Shown: positions 51,595 through 64,000, counted from the stretch's first letter. The stretch is DNA of 64,000 bases from Hypericum androsaemum (GCA_963995505.1 OZ023182.1:2433001-2497000); one strand, 5' to 3'. Notes: generated by a model not told the origin, from the sequence alone. Numbers and translations are program-made.

Positions 51595-52020
51595 TTTAAT
51601 TTAATCTGTCGTACAATTAATATAACCGTTCGTATCATTTAATATAACAAGTATACCATTTGATATAATTTGGCATACCATTTGATATAACCGGGCATAC
51701 TATTTAATATATTCTGACATACTATTTAATTTAATCGGTCCTACCATTTAACATAACAGGTCGTACCATTTAATATAATAGGTCGTACTATTTAATATAT
51801 TCGGGTGTCCTATTTAATTTAACCGAACATAATATTTAATATAAACGGATATACCGTTCAATATAATCGGGCATACTATTTGATATTGCCGGGCATACCA
51901 TTTGATTTAACTGAGCATACTATTTAATATAACCGGTCGTATAATTTAATCATAACATAACGAACCATTTAATTATAACATCACGAACTATTTAATCATA
52001 ACATGATTAACCATTTTAAA
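51593..52020. repeat. Degenerate tandem repeat of about 22 bp
   Basis: Roughly twenty units of the type CCATTTAATATAACCGGTCGTA, with variants TACTATTTAATATATTCGGGCA and ACCATTTGATATAACCGGGCAT. Divergence between neighbours is high. Confidence 0.85.
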
Positions 52021-54857
52021 TTCAAATAGTTAATCAAGAACTAGGATCGGTTAGTTTATATCAAAGTAGGAGAACCGAGAAAAATTTTTGAAAACAGTAA
52101 GAACTAAAAAGGGGATTTGCTCAAACACCAGGAACCTTAGGACAATTATCCCAAAATAAAAATAAACAAAGTACAGCGTACCCCATCCGTCAAAGAAGAA
52201 AAAACCTAAAACTACACTCAAGATAGTGCACAAACGAATAGTCATCGGAACCTAAAACTACGCTTGCCACTGCGGTCCCCTTTCACTCCAAAATTTGTTA
52301 CATCAACACTTGAGCACTTATCTCCTAGACCAAAGATGCAATTAAGCACTTATCTCCTAGACCAAAGATGCAAAACTCCTATGAAGATCATCAAAAGATA
52401 ATTATCTATCTAAGTGGCACAATGCAAATTAGATAAGTGCTTATAAAAAAATGTTCTCCGCAGAAACCGGCAAATTTTCCTTGTTGTCCATTATCTATTT
52501 TGGCTTTTCCTTTTGTAATTTTTGAGTTGCAGATCGTTGCTAGTAGTCTAACAACTCTTTCTTTGTATTATTATTCCAATAATAATTTACCTTTAAAAAC
52601 AGAAAAACGAGTCTGAATTATTGCTTGCTTTTTTTGACAACTCAATTTATTATTAGTTTAGATTCACAAATCAGAAAAAAGGAATTAGACTAGACTTTAA
52701 TAATAGAAAGAAAGGCAATGCAAGTGATTAAAAGTTGCAAGCATCTCTAATCTGAATGCTGCCTATCAAAATCCCCAGACGCCAACATGGAAGTTTACTC
52801 CGTCGCGCGTTGACCTTACACTTCAACATGCCTAATGATGTAAATGAACTCAAATTTTCCAACACTCAACTCCTATCATTTTTTGCTTTTTTACACCAAT
52901 TAGTATTTGAATACCACTGAGATGACTAATTTAATTTTGAGCCGGATAAGACATTTAATAGATGGCAAAGTTCTTCCGACAAATATTTAACATTATTGCA
53001 TTTCCAATGACTCGAACTCGAGACTTTGGTTAAGTTAGAACAATGCCCTCAAAATTGATCTAATTGCTAATTGGTTTCTATCCTTTTTGTTAACAACATT
53101 AAGCTCTATCATTATATGTTTGTTAGAAATTTTTTTCCTATAATAAAAATTATGGCTGACTTAACTTGGAATAATTGGTATAGTGAATATTCAAATATCT
53201 CGTGTGGTAAAGTTAATATACTCATCATATATACAAAAAATTCATTGGGGACATATTGGCCCTATAAATATGAAAATTCGAAAAACTGATAAGTTAGATT
53301 TTTCTTATATTGGTTCGTGATTAGATAAACAGCTAAGTTCTACGACTTCCAATATTTTTTAAAGTTTTTTTTATCACTTTAACTTATACGAATATTGGAC
53401 AATAAAAATATTGAAGGACATTATTTGATTCAAATTTGATATTTTCTGTAAATTTATGGTATACATAGTAGGGCAATATTGTACACTATTTAGGAATTTA
53501 GGAGTGACTCTTTCAACATTATTTTTTGCACTCAAAAGACGTAAATCCGATGCTTTTTTAATACCACTTGAATTTTAGTAAATTTGATAATATATAAATA
53601 TAGTCATAGGATCTTATTATTTTCCATCGGAAGCTATATATAGCATCTAACTTGAGAGGTTCCTAAATATAAACTTCCATAATATCAGCGCCCACCTTTT
53701 CAACATCGGCGGGAAACGTCAACCTGCAATGGCGTAAGCAAATAGGACCAGCCAACAACTCTAGTGTGTGTCCATATACATCACATCGGCAACGGGGCTT
53801 ACTTTTTGATAATGAAGGTTTAATTTACTATTTTATGGTGGTTGAATTTCAGAGGGTCTTAATCAATTTCCACCAGCCCATGTCGAAAGTAAACTATGTT
53901 TTTATTTCCTAGTTTATTTTCTTTTATATCACCTCGTAACCGTTTTGCGGATTGACTAATTGAAATTCGAGTCGATAAGATTTTTGAATATGATAAAATT
54001 CTCTTAACAAGAATTTAACGCTGTTGCATTTCCAAAAAATTGAATAGACCCAGTTTAGTTAGAAATTTAGAATAACTACCTCACCAATTTATCTAAGTAG
54101 TGGTTGGTTTATTTACTAGTTTATTAAGCAAACACAAAACTAAATTGTACCATATATATCCATCTTTGCCGATTAGACGGAGTTCATTGAATCCAAATTT
54201 ACACGAAATTCGCTTTACATGACATGCCATAAAAATGAGATTGTTTGAATACTAAAACTAACTTGATAGGGTGTAAAATTTTTAGGATTTGATAGAGCCA
54301 AGCCAACTACAATCAATGCAAAAATATACACGTGGAGAAAATCCAAAGGAATAAACTTGGTACATTTAGCCGTAGCGACATGTTTCTTACAAAGGTTGAC
54401 GAGGTCAACCCAGTTGATCCCCCAAAATGCACCTAGTTTTTTTTTCTTTTAAATTTGAACAACTAGACCCTTAAGAAATGAATGATTAAGGGACCGACCC
54501 GGATATTATTTTATACATAATTACAAGGGACAAGTTGGCCCATTTTGACGAATACAGCGCAGATAATTAAAAGAAAAGCTAATGGATCATGTGGTGGGCG
54601 CAGAAGAAAATGACCGAAATATGCTTTATTTATTGTTATTTATTAGCTAGTGCTACAGTTATACAAAATTTTATGAATTGCTTTGAAATTTTTCTCAAAA
54701 ATATCTCATTGTCTACGAGTTAAGAAAATACTGGTAGGTCACGTCGGATACAAAACGACGTCATTTTAAAGTTTAGAGTCGAGAGAATTTCGAGTACTGC
54801 CCATACCTCTATGTGATTAGTCAATTAAACTACATATTACTGTTTTAACATTTTTAA
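52021..54857. other. AT-rich spacer of copy B
   Basis: This aligns from about 52455 with 31350-34360 of copy A and from 54390 with 35440-35870. It contains no convincing gene. Confidence 0.6.
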
Positions 54858-54944
54858 GGTTAATTTTCCAAAAGGGGGTTAATTCTCCCGACAATTCCCT
54901 GAATGGGGTTGTCAGGGGATGTATTCCTTTTCTGGGGTTGAGCC

Positions 54945-55690
54945 GGAAACCGCTCCCGGCGGAGCATTTTTTGGTTACCCAAAACCGCTCCCCCTGGGGC
55001 GTTATTTCTTATACCAGAAACCGCTCCCGGAGGAGCGTTTTGTTTTATACCACAAAATGCTCCCAAGGGAGCGTTTTGTTTTATTTGTTTTTATACCACA
55101 ACCTTAGCATTTTTTAATACTACAACGGTCCTCCTGGAGCAATTTTTTTTACCAAAAATCTCACCAATTTAATTCCAATTGTCCCATTTAAACCAGACCC
55201 CGGATTATACACGTAAGTTTGCAATAAATCTCTTAAATTTTTGTCGTAATAAATCTCAGATTTTATTATTTTTTTAACTTTTACCTGTATAATATATATG
55301 GTAGTATAAGTTATTGAGCATTTTTTTTCCCAACCAAAAACCGCTCCCCCAGGAGCATTTTTTTTAACCAAAAAAATTTACCACAAACCGCTCCCTGGGG
55401 AGCGGTTTGTGGTAAATTTTTTGGTTTTTGGTTAACCAAAAACCGCTCCCTGGGGAGCGGTTTGTGATAAATTTTTTGGTTTTTGGTTAACCAAAAATGA
55501 TTTTTGGTTATTGTGGTAAATTTTTTGGTTGAAAAAAATGCTACCGGGGGAGCGGTTTTTGGTTGAAAAGAAAACGCTCCCCCGAGAGCGGTTTTTGGTT
55601 GGAAAAGAAGAATTTTTGGTAAAAAACAAAACGCTCCCGGGGGAGCGGTTTGTGGTGAAATTTTTTTGTTTAAAAAGAAAACGCTTCCCC
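54945..55690. repeat. Array of GC-rich palindromes, left block
   Basis: About twelve copies of 12-18-bp palindromes such as CCGCTCCCTGGGGAGCGG, separated by AT-rich linkers of roughly 20-60 bp that often contain TTTGGTTAACCAAA, itself palindromic. Both types can form hairpins on either strand. Confidence 0.85.
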
Positions 55691-55715
55691 CGTTTACATG
55701 TATAATGGTTAAGAC

Positions 55716-56161
55716 CATGATTTTAAAAAATACGGTCCGACCGGTTGGACCGCAAAACAGGCACTAGACCGGGTCGTTTTTAGGCTTTTGACCGGGGTCT
55801 GTACTAACTAGACCAAATTCGGTCAGACTGGCCGATTTTGAGGTCCATTTTGACCGGTCGAACCCGGTTAGTACAAAAATGGGCAAAATTGACCTTTTTT
55901 GTAGTTTTCGAGGAAAAAAAATTGATTTGACAAATTTATAAAGTAATAAATAAAGTAGATTTATAGAGTGGAGAGATAAAAAATTAAGTATACTTTTTTT
56001 TGTATGGAAAATAAGTATATTTTAACCTACATATATATATTATTTAAAATATTTAAAAATAAAAAAATTTGGTCTGACCGGTAGTTCGACCGGTCCGACC
56101 GGCCGACCCAGAGGACGGGAGAAATCCCGGGTCGGCCTCCGGGTCATTTTTTAAAACCATG
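55716..56161. mobile_element. hAT-like MITE nested in the Mutator-like element
   Basis: Ends CATGATTTTAAAAAAT and ATTTTTTAAAACCATG are inverted repeats. A perfect 8-bp duplication GTTAAGAC flanks it (55708-55715 and 56162-56169). The sub-ends are full of GGTCCGACCGG words, like the element at 34365-35418. Confidence 0.88.
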
Positions 56162-56193
56162 GTTAAGACCGTTTAAATGAGACAATTGGAATT

Positions 56194-56963
56194 TTGCTTC
56201 GCAAGTGGAAGCGTTGGCGGGCTCCCAGAAGATCGCTCATCCACCTGTCCCTGCTACTTTCTCATCTGAAGAGACGACTGATCGTTCGCTAATTTCTCTG
56301 GAGGCGACCGGTCGTCCACCCTCCCTTATTGCGACAAATGTGACGACCGATCCCCCGATTGCGATGACTGATCAGCCAATACCTCCTACGATTTCGCTCT
56401 CTGCCTCAGCGACCTGTCTTCCGCTTCCTCCTTCTGCTGCGCTTGCCTTACAAGCGACGACGACCCATCGTCCACACCCCTCCAGATTTCCCCAACAGGC
56501 GACGACCGATCAGCAGATCCCTCCTTCACAGCTAGTGACGACCGGTCATCCGGGTTCTCCTCCAACTGCTCCCGCTCTGGCAACGACCAATCGTCCGCTC
56601 CTTTCTCTCCAGCTGCAAATGACCGATCACCCGCTCACCCTTATGGATGAGCCTTCATCTTCGGAAGCGACCGACCGTTTCATCCCACTCGGACTGACCC
56701 TTCCTCATCTTCCCCCGACATGACTCTTCGGCAACTGAAGAGGCAAGTGAGGAAAAAAAAGAAATGATCGTGGTGGATCAGTTACTTTCATCAGCCCTAC
56801 ATTTCTCGTTCTTGAGTCTGTAGTGTCGAGTTCTTTTGTATGGCGATAGGTCTACTGGTTTCAGTTCCCTATTCGGCCTTTGTTTGTTTGTTTGTGCCTT
56901 TTCGGCCTCGTTTGTAATTTTCTTTTCCTTAATATATTCCGGTGACCTTTCGCCAAAAAAAAA
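56194..56963 (+). mobile_element. 5'-truncated LINE 3' end with 17-bp target duplication
   Basis: The direct repeat ATGAGACAATTGGAATT flanks the insert (56177-56193 and 56964-56980). The insert ends in a run of A after TTAATATATTCCGGTGACC TTTCGCC, typical of plant L1-type 3' ends. Inside, an open frame 56205-56723 (172 codons) encodes a Pro/Thr-rich chain with recurring TTD(R/Q)P-like words. It probably represents the C-terminal part of a LINE-linked protein rather than a host gene. Confidence 0.8.
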
Positions 56964-57084
56964 ATGAGACAATTGGAATTGAATTGCGGGATAAAAAAAC
57001 AGTCCGTGGGTTTTGGGTATATTCAAAAAGCTGTGGACCGATTTTTGGCCGGTTTGATGGAATGTTTGGTAAAAAAATTTTTGG

Positions 57085-57295
57085 TTAACCAAAAACCGCT
57101 CCCTGGGGAGCGGTTTGTGGTAAATTTTTTTGGTTAAAAAAAATGCTCCGGGGGAGCGGTTTTTGGTTGGGAAAAAAAGAAAACGCTCCCCCGGGAGCGG
57201 TTTTGGTCGGTTTTGGTCGAAAGGAAAACGCTCCCCCGGGAGCGATTTTTGGTTAAAAACAAAACGCTCCCGCGGGAGCGGTTTGTGGTAGCATT
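57085..57295. repeat. Array of GC-rich palindromes, right block
   Basis: Five palindromes of the type CGCTCCCCCGGGAGCG spaced 35-45 bp apart. It continues the left block beyond the nested insertions; further palindromes lie in the right TIR arm near 57600-57800. Confidence 0.85.
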
Positions 57296-58168
57296 TTTTT
57301 AATGACTTTTCGTTGCTTTATTATTTTTTAAGCCATCAGTTTACTTCAATTTTAATTGTCTAGTTTTCAGATAATTAATAAAATAAATTAAAAGTTTCTA
57401 TCGTATATTGTGGATGTTTTGCCAGGGTGGACTCGTTATTACAGATGTTAATTGCCCAATAACTTATACTACCATATATATTATACAGGTAAAAGTTAAA
57501 AAAATAATGAAATCTGAGATTTATTATGACAAAAATTTAAGAGATTTATTGCAAGCATACGTGTATAATCCAGGGTCTGGTTTAAATGGGACAATTGGAA
57601 TTAAATTGGTGAGATTTTTGGTTAAAAAAATTGCTCCAGGAGGACCGTTGTGGTATTAAAAAATGCTAAGGTTGTGGTATAAAAACAAATAAAACAAAAC
57701 GCTCCCAATGCTCCTCCGGGAGCGGTTTCTGGTATAAGAAATAACGCCCCAGGGGGAGCGGTTTTGGGTAACCAAAAAATGCTCCGCCCGGAGCAGTTTT
57801 CGGCTCAACCCCAGACAAGGAATACATTCCCTGATAACCCCATTCAGGGAATTGTCGGAAAAATTAACCCCCTTTTGAAAAATAACCCCATTTTTAAACA
57901 ATGTAATCATATCTCAAAAGTAAACTTTTCTCTACTATTAAATTAATAGCTAGTGGTACAGTGAGGATGAGTTGAGCAGTATGAATAAAATCCTCGACTT
58001 TAGCCCCATCCCTATTAATTTTATTATATACAGCCCCCCTCTCTCTATTTCTCTTTGTTTCCCTAAGTGGGTCGATATTGAATTGAAACTGATAGATTTT
58101 AATCACTCTCAAAAGCTTTTAGCAAGTAGAAGGAAGAAATCGGAAGATCGGAGGAGACCGCCGTGGAT

Positions 58169-61100
58169 ATGTCGAGACGTGGCGGCGTTCTGCTTTTGCT
58201 ATGCTTGGTTTGCTCGGTTGTTGCCGAGGTAGCTCAAGCCCAGAATCAAACTTCTAATGCCACCACCGATTCTAACGAAGGTGACCATCTTTTCCTTCTC
58301 CTTTTCCGTCTCTCTCGTCTGTTTATTATGCCGATGTTCGGAGATTATTACGATGCTAGTTGGTTTGTTTAAATTTTTTGATATTTTTTGTTTTATAGAT
58401 TTGGATTATATATAAAAATTTTAAGAAAAGTATAGTAGTAATTTGCAAATGAAATGGACTGTCAAATAAAGCAGCAAGTAACCAATGAGTCAATGACCAA
58501 AGAATTTAGAAATTTAGTTCTGGTTGGTGTTAATCTGAATAGCAAATACTTAGATCAATTGGTACAGTCGTTGTTATAATTTTACGAAGAGTTTTTGAAT
58601 TTTGAGTTATTAGAAACACAATAATGATAAATATTTGTTAGAAGAGATTTGTCAAAATTCAAATATCTCACCTAGATTAATTAGCATGTTCGGATAACAT
58701 ATAGTCTAGATTAACAATATAGTTTTTTTTAAGGTACCAAAAATACAAGTTAATTTTAATTTTTTAATGATTGGTTGAATATTCGTATAATTTTAGTTTG
58801 CATTACTTAAAAAACTTCTCGTCCCTTTGAAAATCCATCGATGATTGATTAAATAAAATACATTATATTTTTATCGGTGAATATCTATTATTTTTAGAAT
58901 CTAGAATTATCTAATATATTTAGAAACGTTTAGTAGTGTTTATTCTATTTTTAAAATTTAAACCAAATTTTATTTAGAGAATTTTATTTTCTTATTCTTT
59001 GGATTGAGTATATTTTATACATAGAGCCAACTCTTACTATTTCGTCAAAATTGAACAGCCAATGCATTGAACAGCATATTCGCCAAGTGGGGGATATCGG
59101 CGAACACAGCCCAATGGAACACCACCGGCGACCCCTGCTCCGGCGCCGCCGTCGGATCGTCGCCGGTCATAGACGACGGAGTCTACAACCCCTTCATCAA
59201 ATGCGACTGCTCCTTCCTCAACTCCACCCTCTGCCGTATCACCGCCCTGTACGTAACTACCCCTTCCCTCGAATTCGAATTCCAAAAGTCATAATTCAAA
59301 TTCCATGTGTTCAAGAACGAATTTGAATTTGTATGAGCAGGTTCGAATTCATAGTTAGGTAGGGGTGATCACGGTTTGAATTCGCACAATTTGAATTACA
59401 GAAATCATGATTCGTATCCGTTTCGTCCAAGGACAAATTCGGATATGAATTTGCATTCCTGTGAGCAGGTCTGGATCCAAATCGAATTTTTTGACAAGAA
59501 TCAAATCCGAATCCAATTCAATTCATAGTCACCCCTAGCTAACTATGCCACATTAATCTTAACTTTGTTTGGGAAGGTGTTGCAGGAAAGCGTACGCCGT
59601 GGACGTCGCGGGTTCGATTCCTGACGAGCTCTGGACTCTTAATTACCTCACCAACCTGTATGTTCTCTCTTTAATGCTACGTGTTTAATGGTTTGTTTGG
59701 CCGGGAAATGCAGTTCTTGTTGTTGGTGAAAGCATATCCCGGTGTTTTTTTGATTCCGAGAAGATTTTCGGGCTTAGAATGAGAACTTTATGTGGAAAAA
59801 TGAAAGAACAACTCTGGTTCACTGACACTTTGAGGTTGGATGATGGCAGGAACATAGCCCAAAACTTCTTGTCAGGGAACCTGTCTTCCTCCATTGGGAA
59901 TCTGACAAGGATGCAGTACTTGTAAGCCATGCGTTTCCGGTAGCTTATGTCTTGTTTTATATCTCCCTCATCCGCTGACAGTGATATGGATTCTCTACTG
60001 TTTGGTTGTCATGATGGCCGTGTAGGAACATCGGCATCAATGCACTGTCAGGGCAACTTCCTGAAGAACTTGGCTTGCTTACGGATTTGAGATCACTGTA
60101 AGAAGATCATGTTTCCAATGTTGAAGTGCCTCATATCAATTGTGTCTATTGTTGCATCCAATATATAGAGCAAGAACTTCACCAACTCATTATCTTGGGT
60201 TGGACTTAGAGATTTCGACAGTTAATGATAGCGGCTCGTATTCTTGTTTCTGGCCTAAACTGTGTAGCATTCGATTATCCGGACAGGATGCTGATGGACA
60301 ATTATGGATTTTCTTGTGGCAGGGGTATGGGGTCTAACAAGTTCTCTGGTCCTCTTCCTTCTTCGCTTGGGAATTTAACAAAGCTACAACAGATGTAAGT
60401 TCTGCTATAATGTTTATCCTCCCTTTGTTTCTTTTGCCTTTCTGTGATCTTCTGATGTCGCTAGTACCTTTGGCCGATATGCTGCACTTTTTATTTTTCA
60501 GGGAAGTGGTAAGTATAAAAGATATAGAATGATTTGGTACAAAAGTTTTATGAAATCTATGAGAAAAGGTGCATGTGGTTTAACAGATTTTATGATCTCT
60601 ATAATTGCAGTTATTGCGATAGTTCTGGAGTAAGTGGCCAGATCCCTTCCACATTGGTCAAAATGAAGAGCATGCAAATAGTGTAAGTGACTTTGAACCA
60701 GATAAATTGGCACAAGCCATTATTTTCTCTTTTATTTGATATTGAGAATGGTGGTGTTTGTCTCAGGTGGGCATCAGATAATGCATTCACTGGAAAAATT
60801 CCCGACTTCATAGCAAATTGGTCAAGCCTAACAACTTTGTAAGACGACTTTAAGTGCTTGTAATATTGTGTACATTAAATTGACTGCATACGAGCTGCCC
60901 ACTGCATGCTTCTCTTCAGACTTAGATTTCTTCAAAGACAAAGGGTCGAATTTGCAGGTCGAACATGAACGATTTCAATGCTTTTGTTACTGGAAAATGT
61001 TTATATTGCTTTCTGCTTATTTTTTTGCAGAAGGCTTGAAGGGAACTCTTTTGAAGGTCCAATACCATCTGCATTGTCCAACTTAACTTCTTTGACAGAG

Positions 61101-63949
61101 CTGTAAGTCCCTTTACCTTGGCCCACATGGCGAATCCACTGGGCAGAATGTTAATGCAGTATATTATTGTATATATTTTTTCTTGATTAAATTCCTTTCG
61201 CTTTTGAACCTTTTCTTGGTCTACAATTATTTGATATGGCACTAACATTTATTCTAAAAACAATGCAGGAGAATAGGAGATTTGGTAAATGGAAGCTCTT
61301 CATTGGGATTCATCAAGAGCCTGAAATCTCTGACTACTCTGTAAGTCGGTTTCTTATCTTTCTGGGATTGCAGTGTAACAGCTGTTTCTACCGAGTCTGA
61401 TGATAACTTGCTTATTTTTTATTAAGGGTGCTGAGGAATGCTAACATATCTGACTCAATACCGTCCGACATCGGGGAGTACAAGAACCTGACCCTGTTGT
61501 AAGTTATTTGCTACGATGGTCTCTTGCAAGCTGTTCAAGCTAGTTAATTGATAATTTGATGTTCCCTCTTTCATGCACTTGGACCCGTGATTTTGGTTTA
61601 GCTGCTGGTACCGTAGTAATTTTCTTCAAGAGGGCCTCACAAAAAGATCTACATGAAGTAATATTTAACTTTATTCTTTAGGGCAAGGCTTTCCGGACTT
61701 TGAGATTCTACTTTCCTAGTTTCTAGCAGATTCCGTGTACATGATTTTTTTCTTTCCTTCATTTTTTCTTGAAAGGTTCTTTCTATCCTTTGTTGGTGAT
61801 TACCTTATTTTATTCTGCAGGGACTTGAGCTTTAACAACATAACCGGAAAGATTCCAGACTCACTTTTCAATTTGAGTTCGCTTCAATTCTTGTAAGCCC
61901 AATCCCCTGCTTCTAATTTCAACTTTTCCTTCTAAATTGTACGTTTCACATTAAACCTTTCCGTTTTGGGCGGCAATCTTCAGGTTTCTGGGAAACAATA
62001 TGTTAAATGGCACACTTCCTTCGCAGAAGAGCTCATCACTTAGCAACATGTGAGCATTGTAACATCGGAATGTCTATGGTTCATGCAATTATCTATTTGA
62101 TAGTGCATATAGCCAAAAATCGGTTCTAATCCAAGTCTGGCCTGAGTTTTTATTTTTAAAAGCAATTTTGGTTGATAGTTGGTTCCCTGTATCTTGCAGA
62201 GACGTTTCATACAATAATCTAGGAGGGAGCCTCCCTTCCTGGACAACTAGTGACAAAAGTCTAGATCTGTAAGTTTTTAGGTTCCACTTGCACACTTTGA
62301 ATAAGACAGAGCACCCGGTATCTTATTTGCATTTCCGCTGAGATCCTGCTGTGTGCTCGTTTCAATTATGGTTCAGTTTCCTTCATGTTCTGCACTGTGC
62401 TTGTGCAGCAATCTAGTCGGCAACAACTTCACAACATCCCAAACAAATAGCAGGTAGTTCTCATGATTTTACATCAAGCTATTTACCTTTATATTTGATG
62501 GATACATTTGATACTTCCCTGTTCACCTAGAGTACAGCAGAATAATTCATTTAAGCTTCCCCAACGTCCACGGGAAGATTTTTATTCTGTATTAAAATGA
62601 AGTAGCTCAAGTATCAACCGTCGTAGTTGTGTCAAAGCCACAACATTCCAATCAGTAAAGGAAAACAGAAGCTATGGCTGGATTACTACACTTTTATTGC
62701 AAATTATTGCTCAAGTGTCAAGGACTTCTGAAACTTCCACCCTGTCTCTTCACATTTTTAAAGTTCCATTCAACTTCCATCTCACCAAGTCGAGCTGCAA
62801 GATTAGTTGTGTGGTGCTCAGATGTGTCACAGGGCCGAAAGTTCTGAGTCGGACTGAGTTTCTGATGAACTTTCTGGTCTGAAGTTCTTTGCCATGGTGG
62901 TACTTAATATAATTTTCCTTGCTGGTCTGCAGTTCTTTGCCAACAGGACTGGAGTGCCTTCAAAGTGGTTTTCCTTGCTACCGAGGCTCTCCAGTATGTA
63001 AGTATGCCTGCGTAATCTATCCTTTCTCAGGTTTCCCTGCCACAGTGGCTCGCTTGTACTTACTAAAGTTGACAAATATTCAAGTATGAAGTCAGACCGG
63101 TTCCGAAATCAGAGTTTTGGGTTCATTTATGTTGATGATTTGCACATGGATAAGTGATCAATTGAGGAACATGTTCCCTCTGGTGTTTACACCTAGTTAA
63201 TTGCATCTATTTCGTTTCGTCAAAGAAACATTTGGTGTGAAACAAAGAACTGGAAGTGTAATGTGGTCCCACGATGTCCAGCAGCTAAAATGGAACACAC
63301 AGAAGCTATGGTCAATACTTTTCAGTTATGGAAAAAGGAAGTCCAACAACAAACGTTTGAGTGATACATTCATTTTGATATCCTGCCTGACGGAGAAAGA
63401 GTTGCAAATATAGATGAATTTGATCCAAAAACCACATAACTGATGAAACAACTCTTATTTTTTAATATGACGTAGCAGATGAACGTATGATCTGAGCTTA
63501 AGATTCTTCATTGATTTAAAGCTATTCAGGAGATGGCTTTTGTGGAAACTACCTAATTTTGCTACCTTGCAGATTCTCAATTTGCAGTGAAATGTGGGGG
63601 CCCACGGATTAAGTCTTCGACTGACATTGTTTACGAGAGGGATAACGAGACTCTCGGTCCAGCGACATACTACGTAACTGACACAAGCAAGTGGGGAGTC
63701 AGTAACGTAGGATACTTTTCAGGGAGCAACAATCCTGCGTACACAGCCTCCACATCAACCCAAGCCACAAACACTCTAGACTCTGAGTTGTTCCAGACAG
63801 CTCGGATATCTGCTTCGTCGCTAAGGTACTATGGATTGGGGCTCGAGAATGGCAACTACACAGTGCTCCTTCAGTTCGCAGAAACAGCTATACTGAATGG
63901 TAACACATGGAAGAGTCTTGGCAAGCGTGTTTTTGATGTCTATATCCAG
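58169..63949 (+). CDS. LRR-malectin receptor-like kinase, copy B (3' part outside window)
   Basis: Seventeen exons are visible: 58169-58280, 59059-59248, 59586-59657, 59850-59921, 60026-60097, 60323-60394, 60611-60682, 60767-60838, 61031-61102, 61269-61340, 61427-61498, 61821-61892, 61984-62049, 62200-62268, 62409-62453, 62933-62997 and 63573-63949. Each has exactly the length of its copy A partner and together they encode 548 residues without a stop. They cover signal peptide, cap, LRRs and the first malectin exon; TM and kinase exons should follow beyond 64000. In the malectin exon about a dozen of 377 bases differ from copy A, giving few amino-acid changes such as QIKSS to RIKSS. Introns are also closely similar, which marks a recent duplicate. 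Whether the kinase half is intact cannot be seen here. Confidence 0.93.
59265..59545. repeat. AT-rich TTCGAATTTG elements in kinase intron 2 (copy B)
   Basis: A partial copy (59265-59345) and a fuller one (59358-59535) bounded by TAGGGGTGATCACGG and AGTCACCCCTA. The same family as at 37395-38295, but fewer copies and no LTR. Confidence 0.65.
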
Positions 63950-64000
63950 GTATGAGCAACCGAGTTTGGGAATATGATATGTTCAATCTCAGCTGCGCAA

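Larger units (their letters stand above)
54858..57888. mobile_element. Mutator-like element with about 450-bp TIRs and a palindrome array
   Basis: The ends GGTTAATTTTCCAAAAGGGGG and CCCCCTTTTGAAAAATAACCC are inverted. Arms 54858 to about 55315 and about 57440-57888 mirror each other throughout. A perfect 9-bp duplication CATTTTTAA flanks it (54849-54857 and 57889-57897), as for Mutator. It carries about twenty short palindromes of the type CCGCTCCC-GGGAGCGG and is interrupted by a hAT element and a LINE. Copy A lacks it, so it inserted after the duplication, about 280 bp upstream of the copy B kinase. There is no transposase frame. Confidence 0.88.
45912..64000. repeat. Tandem segmental duplication, copy B (runs off the window)
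   Basis: Direct-oriented second copy of the 20.25-45.9 kb block, joined in methyltransferase intron 5 just after the flank of the first kinase gene. The offset to copy A falls from about 25.66 kb at the methyltransferase to about 21.3 kb at the malectin exon, because copy A received more insertions. It contains a 200-N gap and continues beyond the right edge. Confidence 0.85.

Noticed and set aside
55311..55718. A 135-codon minus-strand frame with repeated Ala-Pro-Pro-Gly-like words
   Set aside because: Translation of the palindrome array in a Mutator-like element; the repeated words come from CCCCxGGGGAGCG units and not from a protein family.
54860..57910. CRISPR-like array (regular palindromic repeats with spacers)
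   Set aside because: The setting is a plant transposon with 9-bp target duplication; spacers are not unique and no cas genes exist.

Overview
The window is nuclear DNA of a flowering plant, most likely a woody eudicot. Genes are split by many short GT-AG introns, noncoding DNA is AT-rich, and TIR transposons, LTR remnants and a Cassandra-type TRIM are abundant. No bacterial, organellar or viral region was seen. The species cannot be fixed from the sequence.

Left third (1-20 kb), mostly single-copy genes: the 5' half of a proteasome alpha-2 gene (minus strand, cut by the window edge); a promoter with site II and telo-box motifs leading into a broken DDX47/RH10-type RNA helicase; a probable 1.7-kb solo LTR with a 29-bp tandem array; an intronless mTERF gene; a two-exon CYP71-type P450 whose intron holds 5S-like Cassandra LTRs; a 12-exon mercaptopyruvate/thiosulfate sulfurtransferase; a patellin (SEC14-GOLD) gene with two disabling lesions; and a tRNA-Arg(CCG).

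From about 20.25 kb to the right edge the sequence is a recent tandem segmental duplication. Copy A (about 20.25-45.9 kb) and copy B (about 45.91-64 kb, continuing outside) share the same order: a minus-strand rRNA-methylase-type methyltransferase, a long TE-rich spacer, then a plus-strand LRR-malectin receptor kinase (LRR-VIII-2 type). In copy A both genes look intact (264 and 1050 residues predicted). In copy B the methyltransferase is a pseudogene: last exon missing, 19-bp deletion through the SAM motif, LTR in exon 1 and a 200-N gap. The copy B kinase is open through its 17th exon, where the window ends.

The duplication works as a clock for transposons, because one copy often keeps the empty site of an insertion found in the other. 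Datable elements include hAT MITEs with 8-bp target duplications, Mutator-like elements with 9-bp target duplications and long TIRs, a hAT-like element carrying the 5' end of an eEF1B-beta gene, a 5'-truncated LINE and solo LTRs. The most unusual object is a 3-kb Mutator-like element (54858-57888) holding about twenty short GC-rich palindromes separated by AT-rich spacers, with a hAT element and a LINE nested inside. Exon borders were set by eye from splice sites and family similarity; no database search was run.
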